NCBI RefSeq assembly: GCF_947496855.1
Contig: NZ_CANMED010000001.1
Location: 868,001 to 932,000, forward strand
Origin: an uncultured Aquimarina sp.
GTDB lineage: Bacteria > Bacteroidota > Bacteroidia > Flavobacteriales > Flavobacteriaceae
Length of the DNA stretch: 64,000 nucleotides
Reading direction: 5' to 3'
The position numbers and the translations under genes are program-made. Positions 26,597 to 35,664 of this stretch are shown here, piece by piece. Numbering within the stretch: position 1 is the stretch's first letter; each line of letters begins with the position of its first letter. The notes beneath the pieces are model-generated. The model saw only the letters and a list, made by a program, of their open reading frames with translations. It was not told where the DNA came from and did not search any database.

Positions 26597-27940
26597 TTAA
26601 AAGATATACCACAAAAGTAATGACATCAAAACTCCTGTAACTGCAATCAACGTAGTCATAACCGTCCATGAACGAAAGGTTTGTTTCTCTGTCATTCCCA
26701 GATATTGACCTACTAACCAAAATCCACTATCATTTACATGGGATAAGATTGTTGCTCCAGAAGCTATGGAGATTACAAAAAGAGCAATCTGTGCAGCACT
26801 AAAATCTCCCGCCAAAATAATCGGTGATGTGATTCCTGCCGCTGCAATCATAGCAGTCGTAGCTGAACCCTGTAAAACTCTAATCAAAGCTGCCACTATA
26901 AATGCAAATAGCAATGGATGTATATAAGAGCTCTGTAGTGAAGAAGCTAATAATTCTCCTGCTTTAGTATCTACTAATATTTGTTTAAAAGCTCCACCAG
27001 CACCAGTTAATAAAATAATCGCTCCTGCTGGCTTGAAAGATTTCATTGATAATTTTAAAAGTTCATCCTTAGTAACGCCTCTCTTTATTCCAAGAAAATA
27101 CCAAGCTATTAAATTAGCTATAATCAAAGCTGTAAACGGATGCCCTAAAAGTGTAATCATATATACCATCGATTTAGGCAATACATCTTCACTAAACCAA
27201 TCACCTAACAAAACTGTTTTTAATACTATTAATAAAATAGGTAAGGCTATAATTATTATAATACTAATTGGATTTGGTGGATTATCAATAATTATATTGG
27301 ACTCATCAGTTTCTGGAACTACTAAAACTATTTTCTTAGCAAGATATTTTCCTAATATTGGTCCACTAATAATCGCAGCTGGAATACCTGTGATAAATCC
27401 AAATACAATTACCCAACCAAGATTAGCGCCTAATATATCTGCTACAGCAACCGGACCTGGAGTAGGTGGAATAAAACTATGTGTGATTGCTAATCCAGCT
27501 AATAAGGGAATTGCATAAAGCAATAAAGATTTTTTAGTTTTTCTTACAATCGCGTACACTATTGGTACTAAAATTATAAAAGCTACATCAAAAAAGACTG
27601 GAATTGCGATTATAAAACCTGTAATCATCAATGCCCAAGACGCATTTTTTTCTCCGGCCAATTTAAGGATGTAATTAGCTAATCCTTGCGCACCTCCAGA
27701 ATTTTCTAACAAACCACCAAACAATGCTCCTAAACCTACAACCGTAGCAACAAAACCAAGGGTTCCTCCCATTCCATTCTTAATACTATTAAGAATGTCA
27801 TCTGCTGGTAATCCTGCGACAATGCCAACTAAAATGCAAACAATAAGCAATGCAATAAATGCTTGCATTCTTAATTTCAGGATCATAAAAAGTAATGCAA
27901 TGATACCTACTGCTACAGCAATTAATAATTGATAGTCCAT
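26597..27940 (-). CDS. Gluconate:H+ symporter, GntP family
   Basis: A 447-residue membrane protein with about twelve hydrophobic segments and the GntP-family landmarks: GLGALFGGLLENSGGAQGLA near residue 70, FIPPTPGPVAVADILGANLG about residue 155, and LQGSATTAMIAAAG in the C-terminal half. It should import gluconate or a related aldonate with protons. It starts 3 bases after the stop of the gluconokinase-6PGDH fusion gene, which strongly supports gluconate as substrate. Length is normal for GntP/GntT. Confidence 0.93.
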   Translation of the reverse strand: MDYQLLIAVAVGIIALLFMILKLRMQAFIALLIVCILVGIVAGLPADDILNSIKNGMGGTLGFVATVVGLGALFGGLLENSGGAQGLANYILKLAGEKNASWALMITGFIIAIPVFFDVAFIILVPIVYAIVRKTKKSLLLYAIPLLAGLAITHSFIPPTPGPVAVADILGANLGWVIVFGFITGIPAAIISGPILGKYLAKKIVLVVPETDESNIIIDNPPNPISIIIIIALPILLIVLKTVLLGDWFSEDVLPKSMVYMITLLGHPFTALIIANLIAWYFLGIKRGVTKDELLKLSMKSFKPAGAIILLTGAGGAFKQILVDTKAGELLASSLQSSYIHPLLFAFIVAALIRVLQGSATTAMIAAAGITSPIILAGDFSAAQIALFVISIASGATILSHVNDSGFWLVGQYLGMTEKQTFRSWTVMTTLIAVTGVLMSLLLWYIF

Positions 27941-27943
27941 AAA

Positions 27944-29860
27944 TTAGTGTTTCCAGTTTGTGTGAAAATATTGATCTAGTGATGTATCTACTCTTTGATA
28001 GGTATGCGCTCCAAAATAATCCCGTTGTGCTTGTATAATATTTGCCGATGACTGAGCAGATGTATATGCTAAAAAGTAGTTAGTCGCGGCAGAAAAAACT
28101 GGCAATGAAAATCCAGCTTTTAAGCCAATAGAGACTATTTCTGAAAGTGAAGTTACTCTAGGTTTCATGATAGTAACTATATCAGGAAACGTTAACAAAG
28201 AAGTATCATTGTTATTAAAAAACAACTCCCAAATTTGTTCCATTAAATCACTTCGTATTATACAACCGTTGGTCCATATTCTTGCTATTTCAGACAAGTT
28301 TAGTTCCCAATTATATTCTTTAGAAGCTTCTTTGATTAACTCAAAACCAATATGATGATTAATAATACTAGTCGCTTTAAAAGCCTTTTCTAAACTTTCA
28401 ACAAATGCGGTATTATCTAAAGCAATAGTAGTTGTTTTTAGCTGATATATCGCTGAAGCTTCTACACGTTGAGATTTCATTCCAGAAATATTACGAGCCA
28501 TTACAGACTCTGAAATTGTAGACAAAGAAACCCCTAATTCTAAAGCAGCATTAGTGGACCAACCACCTGTTCCCTTCTGCCCTGCTTTATCTAAAATTTT
28601 ATCAATTAGAAAATCATCTCCTTCTTTTTCAAGAAGAATACCTGAAGTAATCTCTAATAAATAACTTTTTAGTCCATTCTCAATCCACTTATCAAAAATG
28701 TCTGATATTTGAATTGGAGTTTTACCAGCATAAAATCGCAATATATGATAGGTTTCTGCCAATAATTGCATTTCTGCATATTCAATGCCGTTATGAACCA
28801 TTTTTACAAAATGACCTGATCCTTCGGGTCCTACGTATGTGCAACAGCTATTACCATTCTTATCTCTTGCTGAAATAGTTTCTAAAAACAATCCAGATGT
28901 ATCATATGCTTTTTTCGAACCACTCGGCATTATTGATGGACCTTTTAACGCACCTTCTTCTCCACCTGATATTCCTGTTCCTAAAAAATCAATTTCATGT
29001 TTAGCAAGTCTTTTACTTCTTTCTAATGTAACCTTATAATGAGAATTCCCTCCATCAATAATGCAGTCTTCTTTAGAGAGCAACGGAATTAATGAATCGA
29101 TTACTAAGTCAACCGGTTTACCTGCATTTACCATAAGCATAATGGTACGCGGTTGTTCTAGTGAACTTACAAAAGATTGCAAATCATCAAATCCCAGTAC
29201 ATCATCGCTATCTGGCTGCTCACTCACAAATTTTTTTGCTACATCAACCTCATAATTACCCATCTGTCTGTTATATACAGAAAGTGTGAAATCTTTAGAT
29301 AAAAAGTTTTTAGCTAAACTCTTACCCATCACACCCAATCCTATAAGACCTAACTGCGATTTATTTGTGTGCAATTTAGATTTAATTTCATTCACTATTT
29401 CATCACTGTTTTTATCTATATTTATTACGATACCTTCTTTTGGCTTTTCTAAGGTTTCAAACTGGGATACCAACATTTCTTTTTTAAAAAAGTGGTGTTT
29501 TCTTACTTCCATTCGATGAGCAATCAAATCAAAACTTCCTTCCAGAAATATCCATTCTATATATTCCGAATCAATAGATTGTAGAGTTTCTCTGTACTTT
29601 TGCTTTAAAGCGGAACAAGCTAATACTGCTCCATTTTTAGTGCTCCAATAACTAATTTCATTAGCCATTTTTTTTAACCAAGGTGCTCTATCAGTATCAT
29701 CCAGTGGAAATCCATTTGACATTTTCTTAATATTGCTTTCCGGATGAAAATCATCAGCATCAAAAAACGGAATCTTAAAATCTTTAGCTAATGCCTTACC
29801 GATAGTAGTTTTTCCACTTCCGGAAACTCCATAAATAATATATACAACACTTTTATTCAC
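27944..29860 (-). CDS. Bifunctional gluconokinase / 6-phosphogluconate dehydrogenase (decarboxylating) fusion
   Basis: A 638-residue fusion. Residues 1 to about 162 are a complete gluconokinase: P-loop GVSGSGKT (11-18), DADDFHPESNIKKM, and PLDDTDRAPWL. Residues about 168-638 are a complete 6-phosphogluconate dehydrogenase: NAD(P)-binding GLIGLGVMG (171-179), IDGGNSHY, GTGISGGEEGA, the catalytic lysine in GHFVKMVHNGIEY, and the C-terminal RDYFGAHTYQR. It would turn gluconate via 6-phosphogluconate into ribulose 5-phosphate, CO2 and NAD(P)H in one polypeptide. It is flanked by GH3 (16 bases) and GntP (3 bases). No frameshift or internal stop is present. Coenzyme preference is not determined. 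Confidence 0.93.
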   Translation of the reverse strand: MNKSVVYIIYGVSGSGKTTIGKALAKDFKIPFFDADDFHPESNIKKMSNGFPLDDTDRAPWLKKMANEISYWSTKNGAVLACSALKQKYRETLQSIDSEYIEWIFLEGSFDLIAHRMEVRKHHFFKKEMLVSQFETLEKPKEGIVINIDKNSDEIVNEIKSKLHTNKSQLGLIGLGVMGKSLAKNFLSKDFTLSVYNRQMGNYEVDVAKKFVSEQPDSDDVLGFDDLQSFVSSLEQPRTIMLMVNAGKPVDLVIDSLIPLLSKEDCIIDGGNSHYKVTLERSKRLAKHEIDFLGTGISGGEEGALKGPSIMPSGSKKAYDTSGLFLETISARDKNGNSCCTYVGPEGSGHFVKMVHNGIEYAEMQLLAETYHILRFYAGKTPIQISDIFDKWIENGLKSYLLEITSGILLEKEGDDFLIDKILDKAGQKGTGGWSTNAALELGVSLSTISESVMARNISGMKSQRVEASAIYQLKTTTIALDNTAFVESLEKAFKATSIINHHIGFELIKEASKEYNWELNLSEIARIWTNGCIIRSDLMEQIWELFFNNNDTSLLTFPDIVTIMKPRVTSLSEIVSIGLKAGFSLPVFSAATNYFLAYTSAQSSANIIQAQRDYFGAHTYQRVDTSLDQYFHTNWKH

Positions 29861-29876
29861 TATATCATTATTACTT

Positions 29877-32150
29877 TTATTCTAACGTAAATTCTAATTC
29901 ATTTGCTTCATCCATCGAATGTTTACTGACCCATAATTTGAAATCACCTGGTTCTGTAACCCATAGTTTATCTTGTCCATAAAAAGATACATCATCTGTA
30001 GAAAAATTAAATATAACTTCTTTTGATGCTCCTGCTTCTAAAGTTACCTTTTTAAAACGTAAGAGTTCTTTAACTGGTCTAGTTAAGCTACCAACCATAT
30101 CTCTAAAATACAACTGTACGGTTTCTTTAGCTTTAATATTTCCTGTATTGGTAATAATAGTTTTTACAGTAATTGTATCTCCAATTTTAGGGTTAGCGGA
30201 TGAAATACGAACATCTGAATATTTAAAATTACTATAACTTAACCCATACCCAAAAGGGTACTGTGGTAAAAAACCTGCATCTAAATAATGTGAGGTGTTA
30301 CCAAGAGAACTTTGCCAAGCTGCAATGGGTATTGAATCCATATGTACAAATTCTTCTGGAATCACAGGTCTACCAGTATTTTTGTGATTATAATGAATCG
30401 GAATTTGCCCTACTTCTTTTGGCCAAGTAACTGGTAATTTCCCTGAAGGTGAAACTACCCCTGTTATAATATTTTTTAAAGCTGGTCCACCCATAGTACC
30501 TGGATGCCAAGCCATTAACACAGCATCTACCTTATCTATAATATTACCCAAAGTAATTGGTCTACCGGCCATAATAACTAAAACAATTGGTTTTCCTGTT
30601 TTATGTAATTCATTAATTAATTCTTCTTGAACTCCTGGAAGATTAATATTGGCTCTACTATGCGCCTCTCCAGAAAGAATAGCTTCTTCTCCTGCAAAAA
30701 ACAGTATTACATCCGAAGATTTTGCTGTATTTATTGCATTACCAAAACCTTTGGTTGATTTATCTCTACTGTATGATACCCCTTCACTATATTGAATCGT
30801 ATACTGACCATCTTGCTGAAATGATTTTAATGGAGTAATTGTATGTTCCTTTTCGCCATCAAAAGTCCAGGTTCCTAATTGTTCATGAGGAGCATTTGCT
30901 AATGGACCAATAATCGCTAGTTTCTTTTTTGAATTTATTGGTAATAGATTATTAATATTTTTTAACAAAACTGTACTTTCCGCAGCGGATTCTTGTGCTG
31001 ATGCTAAATGTTTTTTATCATAAAGAATTGTATCATTGGAATCGAAGTATGGATTATGAAATAGCCCTAATCTAAATTTTATACGAAGGATATTTCTAAC
31101 AATTACATCTAATTTTTTCTCAGAAAACTTACCTTCTTCTATTAATTCTTTTAAATAATCTTGATACGAAGTACTAGTCATTTCCATATCCAACATTGCA
31201 TTTATAGATTTCTCTGCTGCCTCCTTTTTATCTTTTGCAAATCCGTGATTTATCATTTCTATAATCGAGTTCCAATCACTTACAACAAAACCATCAAAAC
31301 CCCATTCATCTCTTAAAATATCTTTTAGGATATATTTATTAGCAGATGCCGGAACACCATTAAGATCATTGAAGCTAGTCATAAAAGTTGCCGAACCAGC
31401 ATTTACGGCAATCTTGAATGGCTTTAAATAAACATTATGTAATAAATTCTCATTAATATTCGCTGTATTGTAATCCCTTCCTCCTTCTGCTGCTCCATAC
31501 CCTATAAAATGTTTTGCACAGGCCGCCATACTTGTTGGAGATGATAAATCTTCTCCTTGAAAACCTTTTATATATGCTTCTGCCATAACACCTGTTAAAT
31601 AAGGATCTTCTCCAGCTGATTCAGCAATCCTACCCCATCTAGGATCTCTTGATATATCTAACATTGGGGCAAAAGTCCATCTTATTCCACTGGTACTTGC
31701 TTCTATCGCGGCTACTCTAGCACCTTCTTGTACTAACATGGGATTAAATGAAGCCGCCTGCCCTAGCGGAATAGGGAAAATTGTTTTGAAACCGTGGATT
31801 ACATCTCGTGCAAAAATTAACGGAATCTTGTTAGGACTTTCTTCAACAGCTAACATTTGTAATTCTTTAGCATCTTCTTTATTCATTATATTAAGAAAAG
31901 AGCCTATCTGCCCCTTTCTCACAGCTTCTTTAAGATCTTTAGGCAACTCTTTTACTCTACTAGATTTACCTCTTTGGGCTGTTTGACCAATTTTCTCTTC
32001 TAAAGACATATTAGAAAGTATACTGTCTATCTTATACGCTATTGGATCTTTTGATTCTTCTTTTTTTGAAGTATTAGTAACTTTAGATTCACAGGATAGA
32101 AATAAACCAAGTAAAACAGTTAACAGTAATCGTCCTGCATAACTTTTCAT
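29877..32150 (-). CDS. Glycoside hydrolase family 3 beta-glucosidase-like lipoprotein
   Basis: A protein of about 757 residues from MKSYAGRL, with signal peptide and lipobox (LFLSC), so probably attached to a membrane facing the periplasm or outside. The GH3 N-terminal barrel includes GRIAESAGEDPYLTG, AACAKHFIGYGAAEGGRDYN and the nucleophile Asp in GFVVSDWNS. The alpha/beta sandwich (LLPINSKKKLAIIGPLAN, FAGEEAILSGEAHSRA) and a C-terminal fibronectin-like domain follow. Layout matches BglX. It is the first gene of the gluconate operon, so its natural substrate may release gluconate, for example cellobionate or another gluconoside, as well as glucose. That link is inference. Confidence 0.9.
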   Translation of the reverse strand: MKSYAGRLLLTVLLGLFLSCESKVTNTSKKEESKDPIAYKIDSILSNMSLEEKIGQTAQRGKSSRVKELPKDLKEAVRKGQIGSFLNIMNKEDAKELQMLAVEESPNKIPLIFARDVIHGFKTIFPIPLGQAASFNPMLVQEGARVAAIEASTSGIRWTFAPMLDISRDPRWGRIAESAGEDPYLTGVMAEAYIKGFQGEDLSSPTSMAACAKHFIGYGAAEGGRDYNTANINENLLHNVYLKPFKIAVNAGSATFMTSFNDLNGVPASANKYILKDILRDEWGFDGFVVSDWNSIIEMINHGFAKDKKEAAEKSINAMLDMEMTSTSYQDYLKELIEEGKFSEKKLDVIVRNILRIKFRLGLFHNPYFDSNDTILYDKKHLASAQESAAESTVLLKNINNLLPINSKKKLAIIGPLANAPHEQLGTWTFDGEKEHTITPLKSFQQDGQYTIQYSEGVSYSRDKSTKGFGNAINTAKSSDVILFFAGEEAILSGEAHSRANINLPGVQEELINELHKTGKPIVLVIMAGRPITLGNIIDKVDAVLMAWHPGTMGGPALKNIITGVVSPSGKLPVTWPKEVGQIPIHYNHKNTGRPVIPEEFVHMDSIPIAAWQSSLGNTSHYLDAGFLPQYPFGYGLSYSNFKYSDVRISSANPKIGDTITVKTIITNTGNIKAKETVQLYFRDMVGSLTRPVKELLRFKKVTLEAGASKEVIFNFSTDDVSFYGQDKLWVTEPGDFKLWVSKHSMDEANELEFTLE

Positions 32151-32469
32151 TTGTAAAAATGCCATAAAATAATTTTAATTAGAGAAAGATTTTTTTCAAT
32201 TTTTCAGTAAGAATACTGTTAAGATTTCCAAGACGAATTTAGATATACTTCAGGATAAGAAAAAAGTAAAACAAACCAATTCTTTAGTTGTTAAGAAAGT
32301 ATATAGAAACTTTGTATCGAAATACAGACAACTTTTTAGGGAATGAAGGCTATGTATTAACATTAAGATAACATAGGTGTTGTATACGGTATGAATCATA
32401 ACAATCTACTTATAATCAGTTAATTGTTTTTTAATCTATGTGTGGTTAATTTGGAGCTTACTATAGTTT
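32151..32469. other. Intergenic region between divergent genes
   Basis: A stretch of 319 bases holding the outward promoters of the GH3 operon and the phosphoesterase gene. I see no reading frame, clear repeat or consensus promoter. Confidence 0.4.
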
Positions 32470-33318
32470 ATGAAAAAACGTATTGTAGAAGTTGTTGTGA
32501 TTTCTGATATCCATCTAGGGACATTTGGGTGTCAAGCAAAAGAATTGTTAAATTACCTAAATAGTATAAAACCGAAAACACTTATTCTGAATGGGGATAT
32601 TATAGATATTTGGCAATTTAGAAAACATTACTTTCCAAAATCACACCTTAAAATTATCAAAAAGATTATCAATTTTGCTTCAAAAGGAACTGAAGTTATT
32701 TACATTACTGGTAATCATGATGAGATGTTAAGAAAATTTAGTGATACCAAAATGGGTAATTTTCAATTAGTGGATAAAGTAGTTTTAGAGCTAGATAATA
32801 AAAAAACCTGGATATTTCATGGAGACATTTTTGATGCTTCTATACAAAATGCAAAATGGCTAGCAAAACTCGGTGGTTGGGGCTATGATATTCTAATATT
32901 AATAAACCAACTTATGAATTGGTGTTTGGTAAAGTTTGGTAAAGAAAAATTCTCTCTATCTAAAAAAATCAAAAACAGTGTCAAAAAAGCTGTAAAATAT
33001 ATAACCGATTTCGAACAAGTGGCAGCGGATTTAGCTATTGATAATAATTATCATTATGTAATTTGCGGACATATTCATCAACCTCAAATAACTAAAAAAT
33101 TCAATAAAAATGGATCCTGTATGTATCTAAACTCTGGTGATTGGATTGAAAACCTAACAGCTTTAGAGTACAATGAGAAAAAGTGGAAACTTATAACGTA
33201 CCACAATGAAGATATTGAAACCGGAACATCAGTTGATGACGAAATAGAAGATCTAGATATTAGTATAGAAAATATTCAAGCATCTTTTGCTATCAGTAGC
33301 CTAATAAAAAAACAATAA
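32470..33318 (+). CDS. Metallophosphoesterase, UDP-2,3-diacylglucosamine diphosphatase-like
   Basis: A 282-residue calcineurin-like phosphoesterase. The metal-binding motifs are in order: D-x-H in ISDIHLG (about 13-17), GDIID (about 43-47), GNHDE (about 81-85), the HGD in IFHGDIFD, and the final GHIHQP. The arrangement and the family annotation in Bacteroidota point to the LpxH-type step of lipid A synthesis, removing UMP from UDP-diacylglucosamine. The C-terminal about 40 residues are acidic and specific to this group. Distinguishing true LpxH from a related phosphoesterase needs experimental evidence. Confidence 0.8.
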   Translation: MKKRIVEVVVISDIHLGTFGCQAKELLNYLNSIKPKTLILNGDIIDIWQFRKHYFPKSHLKIIKKIINFASKGTEVIYITGNHDEMLRKFSDTKMGNFQLVDKVVLELDNKKTWIFHGDIFDASIQNAKWLAKLGGWGYDILILINQLMNWCLVKFGKEKFSLSKKIKNSVKKAVKYITDFEQVAADLAIDNNYHYVICGHIHQPQITKKFNKNGSCMYLNSGDWIENLTALEYNEKKWKLITYHNEDIETGTSVDDEIEDLDISIENIQASFAISSLIKKQ

Positions 33319-33417
33319 TTTATTTTTAATTAAGGGATAGTTAATACTTCTTTTTAAACTACAACAATGTAATCAATCCTTTTACCGATAAATTGTTAAT
33401 ACACAAATTATTATTCC

Positions 33418-33425
33418 TAAATTTG
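33418..33425 (+). promoter_or_regulatory. Candidate -7 promoter element of the cyclase gene
   Basis: TAAATTTG matches the Bacteroidota TANNTTTG consensus, 46 bases before the cyclase ATG, with a TTG about 22 bases upstream. Confidence 0.4.
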
Positions 33426-33471
33426 AAAGAGTAATACTCTCTTAACCGATTCGTTAACATTCATACTTTTA

Positions 33472-34566
33472 ATGAGTATACTTTCTCCTTTAAAAAAAAG
33501 ACTACTATATAGGATTGTTCCTTTCATTATACTTTTTATCATTTCATCTTTTATTTATTTATTTTTAGAAAAAGGAATTCTCGGTAATGCGACCCATTAC
33601 CCTTCTACAAACAACCCTTATAACTTTACTAACAGTATCATTATTTCCATAATTTCTGCAACTCTTTTTGGATTGATTATAGGTTCCTTTGAAGTATTAT
33701 ATTTTAGTAAATTCTTTTCTTCTAAAAGCTTTATAAAAAAAATAATATACAAAATAGCTTTTTATATAACTGTAGTAATTATTTTCTTAATTAGCACTGC
33801 TACTATATCATTCATAGTTGAATTTAATACTAATTTATTTGATAAAAACGTATGGATAAACTTGCGTAATTTTGTTACTAATATTGCTTTTTTCAGTATT
33901 ATATTATATATCATAGCGACTATTGGATTTTCTTTATTTTATCTAGAAGTAAGCGATAATATTGGCCAAGAAGTATTATTTAATTTTTTCACTGGTAAAT
34001 ATCATAAACCGATTGAAGAAGAGAGAATTTTTATGTTTTTAGACATGAAATCATCAACAACCATCGCTGAAAAATTGGGTCACGTAAAATACTTTGAAAT
34101 GCTAGCGGAATATTATTCCGATTTATCTAATGCTATAGTAAAACATCAAGGTTTAGTTTATCAATATGTAGGAGATGAAGTAGTAGTTTCCTGGACTTTG
34201 AATAAAGGGCTTAAAAGTGATAATTGTATTTATTGTTTTTACTCTATGCAAGAAGCTCTCAAAAAACAATCTCCAAAATATCTTGAACGATTTGGAGTTT
34301 TACCAACATTTAAAGCAGGGTTTCATTGTGGAATGATTACAGCCGGTGAAATTGGAACTATAAAAAAGGATATCGTGTTTACCGGAGATGTTCTCAATAC
34401 TACAGCTAGAATTCAAGGGCTTTGTAACACATATGAACAAGTAATTCTTATTTCTGATGATTTAGTTCAGAAATTAAAAATGAATTCAAGTTTTACCTAC
34501 AAGACCATAGATAAGACTTCTTTAAGGGGGAAAAACGAACAAATGGAATTATTTACAATATCTTAA
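33472..34566 (+). CDS. Membrane-bound class III adenylate/guanylate cyclase
   Basis: A 364-residue protein with four N-terminal transmembrane helices (about 12-30, 50-72, 86-110, 125-152) and a C-terminal class III cyclase domain (about 180-355). Metal-binding aspartates lie in FLDMKSS and QYVGDEVV; the transition-state Asn/Arg pair is in GDVLNTTARIQ. It should make cAMP or cGMP at the inner membrane. A CRP/FNR-family protein is encoded about 20 kb away, but no link is shown. The substrate-specifying residues cannot be assigned safely by eye. Confidence 0.85.
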   Translation: MSILSPLKKRLLYRIVPFIILFIISSFIYLFLEKGILGNATHYPSTNNPYNFTNSIIISIISATLFGLIIGSFEVLYFSKFFSSKSFIKKIIYKIAFYITVVIIFLISTATISFIVEFNTNLFDKNVWINLRNFVTNIAFFSIILYIIATIGFSLFYLEVSDNIGQEVLFNFFTGKYHKPIEEERIFMFLDMKSSTTIAEKLGHVKYFEMLAEYYSDLSNAIVKHQGLVYQYVGDEVVVSWTLNKGLKSDNCIYCFYSMQEALKKQSPKYLERFGVLPTFKAGFHCGMITAGEIGTIKKDIVFTGDVLNTTARIQGLCNTYEQVILISDDLVQKLKMNSSFTYKTIDKTSLRGKNEQMELFTIS

Positions 34567-34663
34567 GAAGAAACTTATATATGTAAAGGGAATTTTCTAA
34601 ATTGATTTAAAATCGACAAAATTATTAAGAAATTCCATTTTCAAAAACAAAATCTGTAATACG

Positions 34664-34671
34664 TATCTTTG
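34664..34671 (+). promoter_or_regulatory. Candidate -7 promoter element of first miaE copy
   Basis: TATCTTTG matches TANNTTTG and ends 36 bases before the ATG. Confidence 0.45.
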
Positions 34672-34707
34672 GCTAGATAATCCAAATCCTACAAAAATAA
34701 AAAGATT

Positions 34708-35292
34708 ATGCTTGGTTTAAAATTAGCTACTGATCCTCGTTGGGCTGCATTAGTAGAATCAAATATTGAAGAAATCCTTACAGATCATGCGTGGTGCGAA
34801 CAAAAAGCAGCAACCAATGCAATTACAATCATCACATTAAACTCTGAACATGAAGATCTTGTAACCGATTTATTGATCTTAGCTCAAGAAGAATTAGAAC
34901 ATTTTCAAATGGTGCATGAACTTATAAAAAAACGTGGTTATACATTAGGTCGTGAGCGAAAAGATAGTTATGTAAATGAATTATTTAAATATAAAGCAAA
35001 GCAAGGTGGAAGTCGACAGCAAGGATTAGTCAATAGATTACTTTTTTCTGCTATGATTGAAGCTCGTAGCTGTGAACGTTTTAAGCTTCTTTCCGAGAAA
35101 ATAAAAGATCCCGAATTATCAAAATTCTATCATGATCTTATGATTAGTGAAGCAGGTCATTATACCACATTTATTGGTTTTGCTCGAAAATATGGAAAAG
35201 ATATTGATGTAGATAAGCAATGGCAGGATTTACTACAATTTGAAGGAGAACTTATCCAAAAATACGGTAAAAAGGAAACGATACATGGATAA
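34708..35292 (+). CDS. miaE: tRNA-(ms2io6A37) hydroxylase-like diiron protein, copy 1
   Basis: A 194-residue ferritin-like four-helix diiron protein of the MiaE family. MiaE hydroxylates the isopentenyl group of ms2i6A37 in tRNA. Predicted iron ligands are seen in EEILTDHAWCEQ, AQEELEHFQMVH, IEARSCERF and SEAGHY, matching the paired E-x-x-H pattern. A second full-length copy starts at 47522 and shares the EILTDHA, ARSCERFKLLSE and KKETIHG stretches. A small membrane-protein gene overlaps the last 8 bases of this one. Whether both copies act on tRNA is open. Confidence 0.88.
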   Translation: MLGLKLATDPRWAALVESNIEEILTDHAWCEQKAATNAITIITLNSEHEDLVTDLLILAQEELEHFQMVHELIKKRGYTLGRERKDSYVNELFKYKAKQGGSRQQGLVNRLLFSAMIEARSCERFKLLSEKIKDPELSKFYHDLMISEAGHYTTFIGFARKYGKDIDVDKQWQDLLQFEGELIQKYGKKETIHG

Positions 35293-35607
35293 CGATACTG
35301 TCGAGTGGTGGGAAAAAAAAAGACGATGGTTTAATCTCGCTGTAGGGCTGACTGGAATTATAAGTATCTTTTTTTTTGGCCTTTTTTGTATTCAGAAATA
35401 GTATCAATAATTGTATGGGGAATTATTGCTAATATTTTCTACTCAGTTGGGATTTTATCTGAACTATTGGACTTATATTACTTAAAGGGAAAAGCAAATT
35501 TACATAAGTATAGGTATCCATTTTTTATTGTCGGAACTTTAGCCTATTGTTTAGTAACCTATTATGTGGTCTGGATGAGTTACTTATTTGAAATTGAAAA
35601 TTTCTAA
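35285..35607 (+). pseudogene. Small membrane protein split by a -1 frameshift at a T9 run
   Basis: An ATG at 35285, overlapping the miaE end by 8 bases, opens a frame reading MDNDTVEWWEKKRRWFNLAV and then a hydrophobic helix; it stops at 35399-35401. The adjoining -1 frame, open to 35607, continues with more membrane helices (IVWGIIANIFYSVGILSELL) and ends FEIENF. The two join smoothly if reading slips -1 at the T9 run (35369-35377) or the following T6 run. The joined product is about 107 residues with three or so helices. It could be a recent mutation, a sequencing error in a homopolymer, or programmed frameshifting. No family recognised. Confidence 0.65.
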
Positions 35608-35664
35608 ATAAAAAGACTTCCAGGCTTAGTTAACTAATAGGCTCATAAAAGTATCTTTACTATT

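Noticed and set aside
35386..35607. Independent gene starting at TTG
   Set aside because: The TTG sits in a T run in the middle of a hydrophobic helix, and the upstream overlapping frame supplies a better N-terminus after a -1 shift.
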